Assembly (NCBI GenBank): GCA_048013815.1
Contig: CM106585.1
Coordinates: 3,286,001-3,350,000, forward strand
Direction of reading: 5' to 3'
DNA: 64,000 bases
Origin: Setoptus koraiensis
Lineage: Eukaryota; Arthropoda
The notes under the pieces were generated by a model. The model made no database searches, was not told the origin of the DNA, and saw only the letters and a program-made list of their open reading frames with translations. Position 1 is the stretch's first letter, and every line of letters begins with the position of its first letter. This document shows positions 55,301 to 64,000 of the stretch, piece after piece. The translations under genes were made by a program, and so were the position numbers.

Positions 55301-57880
55301 AGTTAGTTAGTTGATTAGTGTTTGTGTGGTAATGCGTATATGTAATGTTGCAATTGCTAATTAAATGATTGAATTCATTAACGTAATAACCAAGGTTTGG
55401 ACACGGTTACCTCAAGCTACTACCACCGGCCGCAACTGTTGCTATCACTACAGTTAATTAATGTTACTCCTCGCTGATTAGATCACTCATCGTGTCCGTC
55501 AGGCTGCCGCTGTTAGTGGCGGCCAGCGGTGATTGGCTAATCAAGCTGGCACAAACACACATACATACATACATACATACATACACACAAACATAGAGCA
55601 TGCAATTTAGCCAGTGGTCAAGAAAGGAAATCTGTGATTCAAATTGATCTAGTTCATGGTCACATTAACATATTGTTGTGTAACTAACTGTGCTGTTGAT
55701 AACCAAAGTGACCTCAACAACAACGGCAACAGCAACAGCAGAAACAACAACAACTGGCCACTGCCTTGATTGATGATGGACATTATGTATCAACATGTGA
55801 ATGATATTGATTGATATCATTTTATTCTGAATAAAATTCAAAGGAAAACCTTTTTAATCGTTTCTATTACCATGGCCACGATATCAAAAGTTGTAAATTT
55901 TGGCGATCCATTGAATTTGTTTGCGCTGTTGTAGAGACGATTGTTGCTAACAGTAAACAATGACTGCGACAGCGCCCACTATTGGCATTCTGAATGGTTT
56001 CATTGATTACCGTCTAGACGGTTCCATTAAATTCAATGTCAGCCATCGTTTATATAATTAAAATCGCGCTAATGATTGCGCGACGGCCATTGTAGGGCAA
56101 TTTTCATAAATTATAACGGCATCGGCAGCCCCAGTTATAGTTGTGGCTAATCGATTTTCAGTTGATGTCATCATCAAGATATCAACATATTATAATATCT
56201 GTTAATTGCGCTAAACGGATTTCCATTCAGCTCCCTTGTAGTGCGTTTCTCTCTTTATCAGACATTGATGGCTGCCGAGCCAACAAAGCGGTTATTGATA
56301 CATTTGTATTGGGAAATACGATATTCAGGAGAATGAGAGCAATAATAGAATGTAATCGACGAGCTTGCTAAAACGAAATGGGATCACTGAGTGCCAGCAA
56401 TAAACAAATGCCAGCTGAATGTGAATTGAAAGATTAAAAGTTGCCTGGCAAAAGAAACAAAACAAACGGCGAAAGAAACAAAACGAACGGCCAAAGTGAT
56501 TCGGAGACTGTTCGTCATTACTTATAGGGTCAAGGAAGTTGTTGCCTGTTGCCTACTTCAATAACAAACAATCCAGCGTCTACCTACTCTTTTCAATTAT
56601 CACACAAGGCTCTCGAAATGGATCCTGGGCCCAATAGAGTAAACTTTCTCTTTCGTTCTCAATCCGCTCGCTCGTTAACATTATCACACAATTAGCTTGG
56701 TGAAACTAAATCACTACCGATTCATGTCAAGCTCTGGCTCGTCTATGTTGCGGCTATGTGCTGCTGGCCGGCCAACGAGTATCGACACAGTCCATTCATC
56801 AGCCTCATCAGGCCCACCCATTATAACCTCTCCAAATCTGTCCATCTCTGGCCTATGTTTGCCGTTGTTGTTAAATAGGCGTCCGTTTAATAGGTATGGC
56901 ATACACATACACAATCGATTGCAAGTATCAAGACGACGAAGAGACGGCAATAGTTCACCTTTTTTTAATTCCTGTTAGTATCGTTATCATCGTCCTAGCT
57001 TGCTATATCTTCTTCGCTTCATGATAACACTACCAGTTGTGTATTCCACTTGTTAATTTACAGTACAGCGCCGACGTTTATGTCAGTGCCATATGTATGG
57101 AAACCTGCACAATTTAGAGTCTAAGCAAACAAGCTACATCAACAAGTTACTGAATACCATCACAACTATGCCACTATACAGCTAGACTGTGTGTGAGTGT
57201 GTGTGTCAGCTTAATATAATCGTCACAAAAGCTTGTAGAAATTATTAATGAGAAATGTTATTGAATTTTAGCTTGAGGTTATCAACTCCGCACACAAAAG
57301 TTGTTGTCCGTACCGTTTTATTAGTAATAACAGTATTACTAATAATAACAGGTGAGTCACACACAATTTCATAAAACCAGACACTCAGATCACCTTGTTT
57401 GCTTAGGCGCTCTCATGGCGCCTTTACTGCAATTTCCCCGCCATCGACTCATCCGTTAGTTTGTTGGCTCAACCATTGTGGTCAAGACAGCCGTTTTATC
57501 TGCATCGAGGAAATGCTAGTGCAGATAGAAACGAATACTAATAAGCAGCGAAAGTTTGAACCGGCAACAAACTCATCACATTCCACCCGCATCAATTCTA
57601 GTCTTGTCTCTCCCAAAGAGACTGCCTCTCATTACTCACTCTCTCCTACTGTCTCATTTTTTAACAATCCGACATTTCGAAGCGGCGAACGAAGCGGCTA
57701 TAACGCACACTAATCAGTGGAAGAGAACTCATGTTACTCGTTCGGAGAGGGAGAGATAGAGAAACAGTCTAGAACAACATTTATAGATGATTTGCAAAGA
57801 ATCAAAGAAAAACGGGTTATATTATAATATAAATTCATACATTTATTTTCTATTACTTTTGATTTTTATCAATTACAAGC
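52398..57880. other. 5.5-kb gene-poor region
   Basis: No credible coding frame. Visible structure: repeats of the word CGCTCGACGTTTAATG (52528-52622), TTAATTGGTTAATTAA-type clusters near 52650, a GAC run near 53140, a 12-bp stem hairpin (ATATATACACTC, 54043-54078), a CATA tetranucleotide run near 55560-55585 and a palindromic TTATTAGTAATAA stretch near 57320. A plus-strand donor word AACAG|GTGAGT lies at about 57350. It probably contains regulatory DNA or untranslated exons. Confidence 0.4.
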
Positions 57881-59284
57881 TCATTCCTTAGCCACTGTAT
57901 TTGAACTCGTCTCGCTAACAGCTTCTGACACACGCCTCGATCTGGGTGCTGACGCCGGTTTGTCTGATTGGTCTGGCTGATTCTGATCCAAGTTAATAGC
58001 ATTCAATTTTGATTCAATTTCATTTAGTCGTTTGGTTGTGTCAACAGGTTGAGCCTCGCCAAAGATGGCCGGATTCCTCGTTGCCGACTCGGGCTCTAAT
58101 GGCTTAGTACGCGGTTGCAGATTTAAAATAGGTCTCCGCGGAGGTTCGGTTCTTCTTAGTAAAGGTTCTGAATTTGGACCATCCAAAAGAGGGCGATTTT
58201 GTGATGAGGATTGTGGAGTGATGGAGCGTGGATCATGTATGTTCTTCGTTTCATTTGATGCTATTGATTGCACAGACTCCGTTGGTGCATAGTGTGAATC
58301 AGATGGTCCACCATTGTTATGGTTATCTCGCTCCATTCTGGAGACTGGATAGTTGATTGGACGTGCTTCGCGCCTGACATTAGCAAAATCACGCTCTGGT
58401 TGGCGGTCGTGTTGCTGCATCATTCTATGCCTACTAAATCTATCATCACCACCGCGATCACTAAAAGAGTCCCTAATATTATTTGATGGGACACCGGGTC
58501 TTTCAGGATATGAAGAGCGACCCTCGTATTTGTTACGATTTTCAGGATCATAACTTCGTCTAGAGCCATATTGTGAACGCTGACCACCCATTCTACTATC
58601 ATTACTATACATTTGAGTTGGAGGCGCCGGCCTTTGTGCTGAGCGCCAGTCAGAGTCTGTCCTATCTGGTTCATCTGTGCCGCCAAAGCCTCCTGTAGCA
58701 TTCTTATCTCTAAATCCTGACCTTTCGCCAGTTCTATTACCATAACGATCGCCATAACCGCCTTGTCTGCCATGATAACCGCCAGAGTTTCCATAGTTTT
58801 GACCGTATAATGTCACAGTGACTTCTTTGCCTTTTAATGTAGAACCAGACTTACAAAGTGCCTCATAAAGATCATGGCCGGTTTCTAATTCTACTGTTAT
58901 GGAGGCACGTTCGAATGCAATACCACCTGGCCTAACATTGATGCCTTTGAAAAATCTGTCTATAATATCTTGCTCAGATATGCCGAAAGGTATATTAGAT
59001 AATGTTACTTTAAATGGTGGCTCCTTTGGCAATGAATCTAAATCTATGCTAGGGCCAAGATGTGATTTGGGCGCTTGAGGCAAAAAGACCTGCTTCTCTT
59101 GTGCAATGCTGTCATGCTCTGCCATTGTGGCAGCCCAATCCAAGCCGGATAAACTGGGTTGTACCGGTATGTTAACAATAGTGTGTCCAATGGGTACATG
59201 AACTTGATTGAATTCCTCCAAAGTTATTTTGGTAGTTTCCTTCGTTTTCTTCTTTCCTTTTCCTGTCTTAGATGCAGCACTCAT
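57881..59284 (-). CDS. eIF4B: Eukaryotic translation initiation factor 4B
   Basis: 467 residues, intronless. The N-terminus (GKGKKKTKETTKITLEEF) matches the eIF4B start. A conserved linker (SGLDWAATM) and the PxxP-type lead-in (LPQAPKSHLGPSIDLDSLP) come before one RRM at about residues 90-165 (PFKVTLSNIPFGISEQDI, FFKGINVRPG, and the strand GKEVTVTLYG). Then a DRYG-like region rich in Asp, Arg, Tyr and Gly (GGYGDRYGNRTGERSGF) and a C-terminal basic and Ser-rich part follow. eIF4B stimulates the eIF4A helicase during mRNA recruitment in the cytoplasm. A poly(A) signal (AATAAA on the minus strand) lies at 57842-57847. The upstream flank carries a sequence block shared with RPS14. Confidence 0.88.
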   Translation of the reverse strand: MSAASKTGKGKKKTKETTKITLEEFNQVHVPIGHTIVNIPVQPSLSGLDWAATMAEHDSIAQEKQVFLPQAPKSHLGPSIDLDSLPKEPPFKVTLSNIPFGISEQDIIDRFFKGINVRPGGIAFERASITVELETGHDLYEALCKSGSTLKGKEVTVTLYGQNYGNSGGYHGRQGGYGDRYGNRTGERSGFRDKNATGGFGGTDEPDRTDSDWRSAQRPAPPTQMYSNDSRMGGQRSQYGSRRSYDPENRNKYEGRSSYPERPGVPSNNIRDSFSDRGGDDRFSRHRMMQQHDRQPERDFANVRREARPINYPVSRMERDNHNNGGPSDSHYAPTESVQSIASNETKNIHDPRSITPQSSSQNRPLLDGPNSEPLLRRTEPPRRPILNLQPRTKPLEPESATRNPAIFGEAQPVDTTKRLNEIESKLNAINLDQNQPDQSDKPASAPRSRRVSEAVSETSSNTVAKE

Positions 59285-59544
59285 CTTGCTAGCGTTTGAT
59301 GGTGGTGATTATATATTAATGTAAGTTATCAATATAATAATAATAGTAATAATAATGTTAGTAATTGGATTATTAAATAGTTGAATAATTGAAGAATATA
59401 TTTCATATAATATATATTTTGTTTTCTTTCGTCACTTGGTCTATTACTCTTTCGATCTCTTGTTTCTCTTTATTTCTCTCTCTCTCTCTCTCGCTCTTTC
59501 TGTCTCGCTCGGCTCAACATTTGCTCACTAATATCACATAATAT

Positions 59545-60252
59545 AGGGTGGTCCAGACAACTAGGCGAGCTACAAATCACATTGTGCCGCTCACTAGCAC
59601 AGAACATGCGATTGTGCGCTAGATGCCGCGTTGTTGCAGCGTGTGCTGCGAGCGCAATCAGAAAACATTTCGCCTACAATACACACTATGGCTTTGCTCA
59701 CTGTTTACTTGCGCACACCCTGTGCATGGCCGGACTTCACAGAGCGTCCCAGCCAATGCATTGTCGAATCCAGTCCCGCATCAACAGTGCAAATGGACCA
59801 AGTTGTTTCTCTCACCCTATACGCTGACACACGAACACACTCGCTAGCCGCTAGTAGTCATACAACAGTGTGCTCCACGCAGTATGTGCGTGAGTCAGTT
59901 TGTGTGTGTGTGTGTGTGCGCATCTGCGTCTGTCGGTTCTTCCGTCTGTCTCTCTTCATCATAAACTATACCACATTTGTCAGTCTGCCATGAGCATGTA
60001 TGTGCGTCTGTGGCTCTCCTCTCATGTGCTTCAGCAACATGAACCCAATGTGCGTAGGGTTTTTCCAAAAGTAGTTTCAAATTATTCCGCTTGGGTCACT
60101 TTAGTCTCACTGTAGCCGCACCATACTACGGATTAGGCATTGCGAGCGCCTCTCGCGCTCATTTGCCAAACCCAAAATGAGTGGAGCGGACAAACCTCAC
60201 ATGGTGTAGTGATTGTCGCGAGAGACCAAATAGCGCACTATTTAAATATTTC
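59545..60252. repeat. Shared upstream block, copy 1 (before eIF4B)
   Basis: Starts AGGGTGGTCCAGACAA and ends GCGCACTATTTAAATATT. Matches copy 2 (62255-62637) in the same order and orientation through several words, including AGCACAGAACATGC, GCACACCCTGTGC, CAGTGTGCTCCA and TCGGTTCTTCCGTCTGTCTC. Copy 1 is longer, with extra sequence between matches and a CA/GT run near 59905. It lies about 260 bp upstream of the eIF4B start codon. Confidence 0.85.
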
Positions 60253-60547
60253 TAATAAGGATTTGGTCTGTCCGGAGATGCAGAACAATAACAAAAATTG
60301 CGGTCTCTAAACACGTGTTTCATTCGTTTAAATCTTCATTATCTGTTTCCAAGGACGAGTCTCACAAATTTTATACAACCTTCCTGAGTTGAATGACAAA
60401 CATTCCAACACATTTAGGGCGGGAGTTGTTCAGGGAAAATCAGAGAGATAAGGTTGGTCCAGGCTCACATGAGGTAGTAGCACATTGTGACAAACAATAA
60501 AATTGACACCTCGTGCCAGCGACTGCCTCGGACTCGAAATTTCCAAG
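60253..60547. promoter_or_regulatory. Leader and promoter region of the UTP10-like gene
   Basis: Short stretch between the shared block and the start codon at 60548. It must hold the start site of the plus-strand UTP10-like gene. No TATA box in the expected place was seen. Confidence 0.35.
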
Positions 60548-61540
60548 ATGACTTCGCTACAGAGGCAACTGGAATCACTCAAGGCGCCTCAAACAGACGA
60601 ATATGAATATAGCCACAAGGAAAGCTTCCTCTACAATAGACAGGATGCTGCAGCCATCAATTGTGAAACTCATTGGCGTATCGCCAACAAGGGCTTGGAG
60701 AAATTAGTAGAATTGGATGACAATCTTTCGGAGTATCTGGATTTATTTGATGAAGATTCAAGAACCATTGAACGAGCCATCATGACAGAGGAACAGAATA
60801 GTCAGCTATCTACAAGACTAAGGAAGTTCATAAACAATACAATCGTGCCCTTCTTCATGTTAAGTGCATGCCACGAGACACTTGAGTATTTAGTGTACAA
60901 ATACAAAATCAACACCTACCAGCCCGATGATTTACTTGCAGCACTGTTACTTTATCACGATACTAGGCTATTTGCAAGAGCATTACAAATGGTACCAAAC
61001 TTGGACAAGAAAAAAGGTCTATGGAGTTGGTTGGCTTGTTATCAGAAGGAAGGTTTGCCAGTGCCCAAAGACAAGGTAGTCGGTATACTAACAAACAGTT
61101 CTGCTCTTTTGTCATTCTTGGGCGACAAGTTGATAGAAATCAACCGTGATTGCAAGCACAATGCAACGAAATATTGCTCGTTCTTTTCCACACTCGCCAT
61201 GGCCACGTTACAGAGGAATCAATCGGACCAATTTCTAGCAATTTTGTATCCCCACCTCCACAAGGCCTTGCACAAGGCTTACTCAATTGATCTGTACATG
61301 GTAGGCTTGGCGACATCTGTATATTTGGTTCACGAGATACTAGTTGAGGACGACTTTTTAGTTAGTTTAGAGAAAACTATAACCAAAACTCATGAAAAAT
61401 TGTTATTAAAATTTCCGGAACAAAAAGACTATTTAGATCAAGTCTACAACAATGCCAGAGAGGTGATGTCGGCCAAGAGATCCTCAGTGATGATAAGCCC
61501 GGCGGGATCGGATGACCAAATTGTGAAAATGGAACATTAA
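60548..61540 (+). CDS. UTP10/HEATR1 N-terminal domain protein, stand-alone
   Basis: From Met 60548 (MTSLQRQLESLKAPQ) the frame gives 330 residues; an upstream in-frame Met at 60503 is less like the family start. The protein follows the N-terminus of HEATR1/UTP10: SFLYNRQDAAAINCETHWRI, GLEKLVELD, FFMLSACHETLEYLVYKYKI, LLYHDTRLFARALQMV and LYPHLHKALHKAY. UTP10 is a t-UTP component of the small-subunit processome and is normally about 1,800-2,100 residues of HEAT repeats. Here it ends after the N-terminal domain with a normal stop, and an AATAAA signal lies 20 bp later, so no further exons follow in place. It may be a truncated duplicate or one product of a split gene. Confidence 0.8.
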   Translation: MTSLQRQLESLKAPQTDEYEYSHKESFLYNRQDAAAINCETHWRIANKGLEKLVELDDNLSEYLDLFDEDSRTIERAIMTEEQNSQLSTRLRKFINNTIVPFFMLSACHETLEYLVYKYKINTYQPDDLLAALLLYHDTRLFARALQMVPNLDKKKGLWSWLACYQKEGLPVPKDKVVGILTNSSALLSFLGDKLIEINRDCKHNATKYCSFFSTLAMATLQRNQSDQFLAILYPHLHKALHKAYSIDLYMVGLATSVYLVHEILVEDDFLVSLEKTITKTHEKLLLKFPEQKDYLDQVYNNAREVMSAKRSSVMISPAGSDDQIVKMEH

Positions 61541-61559
61541 CTAATTGCAATCTACCAAT

Positions 61560-61609
61560 AATAAAATTACTAGCAACAAAGACGGTGTAATACGCTTTAG
61601 AGCTTTATT
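61560..61609. terminator. Convergent poly(A) signals
   Basis: AATAAA on the plus strand at 61560-61565 serves the UTP10-like gene. AATAAA on the minus strand (61609-61604) serves RPS14. The stop codons are only 84 bp apart, so the two transcripts probably end within or across each other's 3' ends. Confidence 0.75.
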
Positions 61610-61624
61610 TGTAATATTATTCGT

Positions 61625-62080
61625 CTACAGTCTACGACCACGTCTACCTCCCTTCCTTCTTGTTTGGTCAGATGGTATTGGAGTCACATCTTCAATTCTA
61701 CCTATTTTCATACCTGATCTAGCAAGGGCTCTTAGCGCACTCTGAGCTCCTGGTCCCGGTGTCTTTGTCTTCGTACCTCCTGTAGCCCTCAATTTGATAT
61801 GCAAAGCATTGATTCCTAGTACCTTGCATCTTTCGGCAACATCTTGAGCAGCCAACATAGCGGCGTAAGGTGAAGCTTCATCACGATCAGATTTAACTTT
61901 CATACCACCAGTTACACGGCAGAGGGTTTCTCTTCCAGACATATCGGTAACGTGAACGAATGTGTCGTTGAAGCTAGCATAAATATGAGCGACACCAAAG
62001 ACATTTTCGCCCTCCTGAGCTTGTGGTCCTAGTTGAACAACTGGTGCATCCTCTGTTTTCTTTCCCTTTCTTGGAGCCAT
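61625..62080 (-). CDS. RPS14: 40S ribosomal protein S14 (uS11)
   Basis: 151 residues, the exact length of the animal protein, and intronless. Start [20 protein letters not shown], conserved core [20 protein letters not shown], then [20 protein letters not shown] and [20 protein letters not shown], and the basic C-terminus [11 protein letters not shown]. It binds the head-platform region of the 40S subunit and acts in late 18S rRNA maturation. The minus-strand leader is AT-rich, without an obvious pyrimidine tract. The upstream flank carries copy 2 of the shared block. Confidence 0.99.
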   Translation of the reverse strand: MAPRKGKKTEDAPVVQLGPQAQEGENVFGVAHIYASFNDTFVHVTDMSGRETLCRVTGGMKVKSDRDEASPYAAMLAAQDVAERCKVLGINALHIKLRATGGTKTKTPGPGAQSALRALARSGMKIGRIEDVTPIPSDQTRRKGGRRGRRL

Positions 62081-62254
62081 TATTCCAAAGTTTTGATGGA
62101 GATTGAATTATCTTGTGTTGCCAATACAATTTTATCAATTGTAATTAAATTATTTAATAGAAGAAGTATGTATTGTATGCAATAATACAAGTCGATTGGG
62201 TTCACCACTCGATCTATCTATCTCACTCTAGCCAGCATTCGCTCACTCAAATGC

Positions 62255-62637
62255 AGGGTGGTTCATGAAACAAGGCAAGCAACGAACACATTGTGCAGCA
62301 CACGAGCACAGAACATGCAACCGTGCACCCGGTGCAGTTGATCGCTGCAGGATGGGCGCGCACCTCTCAACTAAGCAGATTCGAGCTGACTCTAGCCGTG
62401 CTCACTCTTTACTGGTGCACACCCTGTGCCTGCACCGACTCCACAATGAATTGTCGAAGCCGGTTTTGATACAATAGTACACTGAACTAAGTTGATTGTG
62501 ACACCTTGTACGCCGATACACCACAGCAGTGTGCTCCATACAGTGAGTGTGTGCGGCAATCGGTTCTTCCGTCTGTCTCATTCCAATACCGTAATGACCA
62601 TACTGCGTTCACGAGAAAGCGCACTATTTAAATATTT
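62255..62637. repeat. Shared upstream block, copy 2 (before RPS14)
   Basis: Starts AGGGTGGTTCATGAAA and ends GCGCACTATTTAAATATT, about 175 bp upstream of the RPS14 start codon. Collinear with copy 1 upstream of eIF4B but shorter. The homology may begin slightly earlier, since CATTYGCTCACT precedes both copies. Confidence 0.85.
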
Positions 62638-64000
62638 TTTTGCAGGCTGCAGGAACTCGATTTTTCCCTAACTGCAGGACTCCATGACAGAATCTGTAGC
62701 TTCGCACCAAGTTTCTGCCGTACAATGTATCACTATCCAAATTATCTCTTCGAAGTTTGCAAGGGGACAATCCGACAAAAAAAAACTTTGTGGGTCCGTT
62801 CAGCGAAGTTGTTTTCAGTCTCTACTCTCATGGATGTTACTCTTCGCCCTAATTGAGAGTTCATGCAGAATAAATTATCATGACAGATGGGTCGCTGGGG
62901 TGCTAAAACAAAAAGCCCGACTGGTATGCATGATCGGTAGCGATGGTTTGCATACAGGTCTAACCAGACTCGACTGGTCGACCCGGTTCACTTTCCATTA
63001 ATCATTCAGGCGGTTGCACTCAACAGATTTGCAGGCGTTGAACGGCATGCAAGGCCTATTGATTAGGAGCTTCTATTTGTAAGATCGGAACTATGTATGT
63101 GAGCGTTTATTCTATATATGTGTGGCACTGACTGTAAGGGTTACTATGGGCAAATTTCAAGAGACCTTCACCCATAAGCAATAAAACAGCAACAAAATGT
63201 GCAACCACTACCTCTTTGCACTCTGTTTACTTAAGATATACAAGCAAACAGAGTAAACGTCTGAGACCGATGACTATCGGTGTCTTCGATCTCACACAGC
63301 TAAATTGATAGAGTTAACGTTGGAAAGTCAATACACATATTGGACGTGATATAGATGTTGTAAATTCATAGGCACGATACGACCAGAATATTTCACAACC
63401 GAGCTTGGCGATATAACGTGACACTGTTGCAATCTCATTCTGGGACACATAAGGTATGTATGTACCTCGATAGTAGAACGTGATTATGAAGATTGCAAGT
63501 GTTTCGAAAGTGAATCCACCAGTGAAAAAGTTTCGTGCCACAAAATCTACTTAAAGTTCCACCAGGAGCGCTGACGGCGAGTTGCAAATGCACAAGCAAG
63601 CCAGGAGTGTTCCATTAGAGATTTACGGTTTTTTTTCTCTAATTGATACCTTTTTGGTGCATCGCGCTTTGGGCATACACGCGATTCTCGCCACGAGAGG
63701 TGCGCTGCTTGTTGCTTGATTCATCATCCTGCAAACAGTCAGTACATCGTGTAGTAATCATTTAGATACATTGAGAGATGCAATGCTAACCACTTACATA
63801 ATAAAAGTTATGTATTGCATGCGAAAATCCATTTAGCGCCGCCCTGGCGGATTTTATTCGCACTGAATGTGTCAGCATTAGAAAAAGCGCACACAGCGAA
63901 ACTGTGACAGTATGTGGGTACAGAAAGAACAATCTAATTGTGTTTACTACGATTCAATGACAGCCCTAGCTATCTCTGTGTGTGTAGAGAGAATGTATGT
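62638..64000. other. Intergenic, no gene seen
   Basis: Both strands show only short frames without family resemblance or signals. A small hairpin (ACCGAT/ATCGGT near 63267-63282) and a CTCTGTTT/AAACAGAG inverted pair near 63223-63257 are present. Confidence 0.45.

Overview
The window is animal nuclear DNA, most likely arthropod. The evidence is single-copy metazoan genes (makorin, an NCoR/SMRTER-type corepressor, NDUFS1, IMP4, eIF4B, RPS14 and a UTP10/HEATR1 N-terminal fragment), GT-AG introns of about 90 to 800 bp, a secreted protein with an RR-like (chitin_bind_4-like) block behind a four-codon first exon, and copia, Ty3, hAT and Helitron-like mobile DNA. Moderate GC, many intronless genes and very long Gln/Asn/His/Thr-rich open frames would suit a compact chelicerate or mite genome, but the species cannot be named from the sequence. 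There is one 500-base assembly gap (16933-17432).

Layout. 1-6376 (minus) is one uninterrupted, partial reading frame running off the left edge; it encodes a signal- or anchor-bearing low-complexity protein with tandem repeats. 8-17 kb is an accessory island: a foldback repeat, a Myb/SANT-like transposon gene, a broken copia element, a Ty3 3' remnant with a chromodomain, a 157-bp satellite ending in a perfect hairpin with Helitron-like geometry, a small TATA-driven ORF, and an hAT transposase that stops early. After the gap come makorin (five exons reconstructed), a divergent SMYD protein, a mucin-like cuticle-type secreted protein and a 2,190-residue two-exon membrane protein, all on the minus strand.

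38-46.5 kb is gene-dense: the corepressor and NDUFS1 (minus), and IMP4 divergent from NDUFS1 across a 371-bp shared promoter. 48.3-52.4 kb holds a two-exon, C-terminally anchored low-complexity protein, followed by about 5.5 kb without a recognisable gene. The right end has eIF4B, a stand-alone UTP10/HEATR1 N-terminal protein and RPS14, the last two tail to tail.

Most notable. A diverged sequence block occurs twice, each time just upstream of a minus-strand translation gene (eIF4B and RPS14). The UTP10 domain is separated from the rest of its normally about 2,000-residue protein. The satellite and hairpin end looks like a Helitron 3' terminus. Several very long repeat-rich proteins have no recognisable family. 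IMP4, UTP10, RPS14 and eIF4B all serve ribosome production or translation, but they lie on both strands among unrelated genes, so this is proximity and not an operon.
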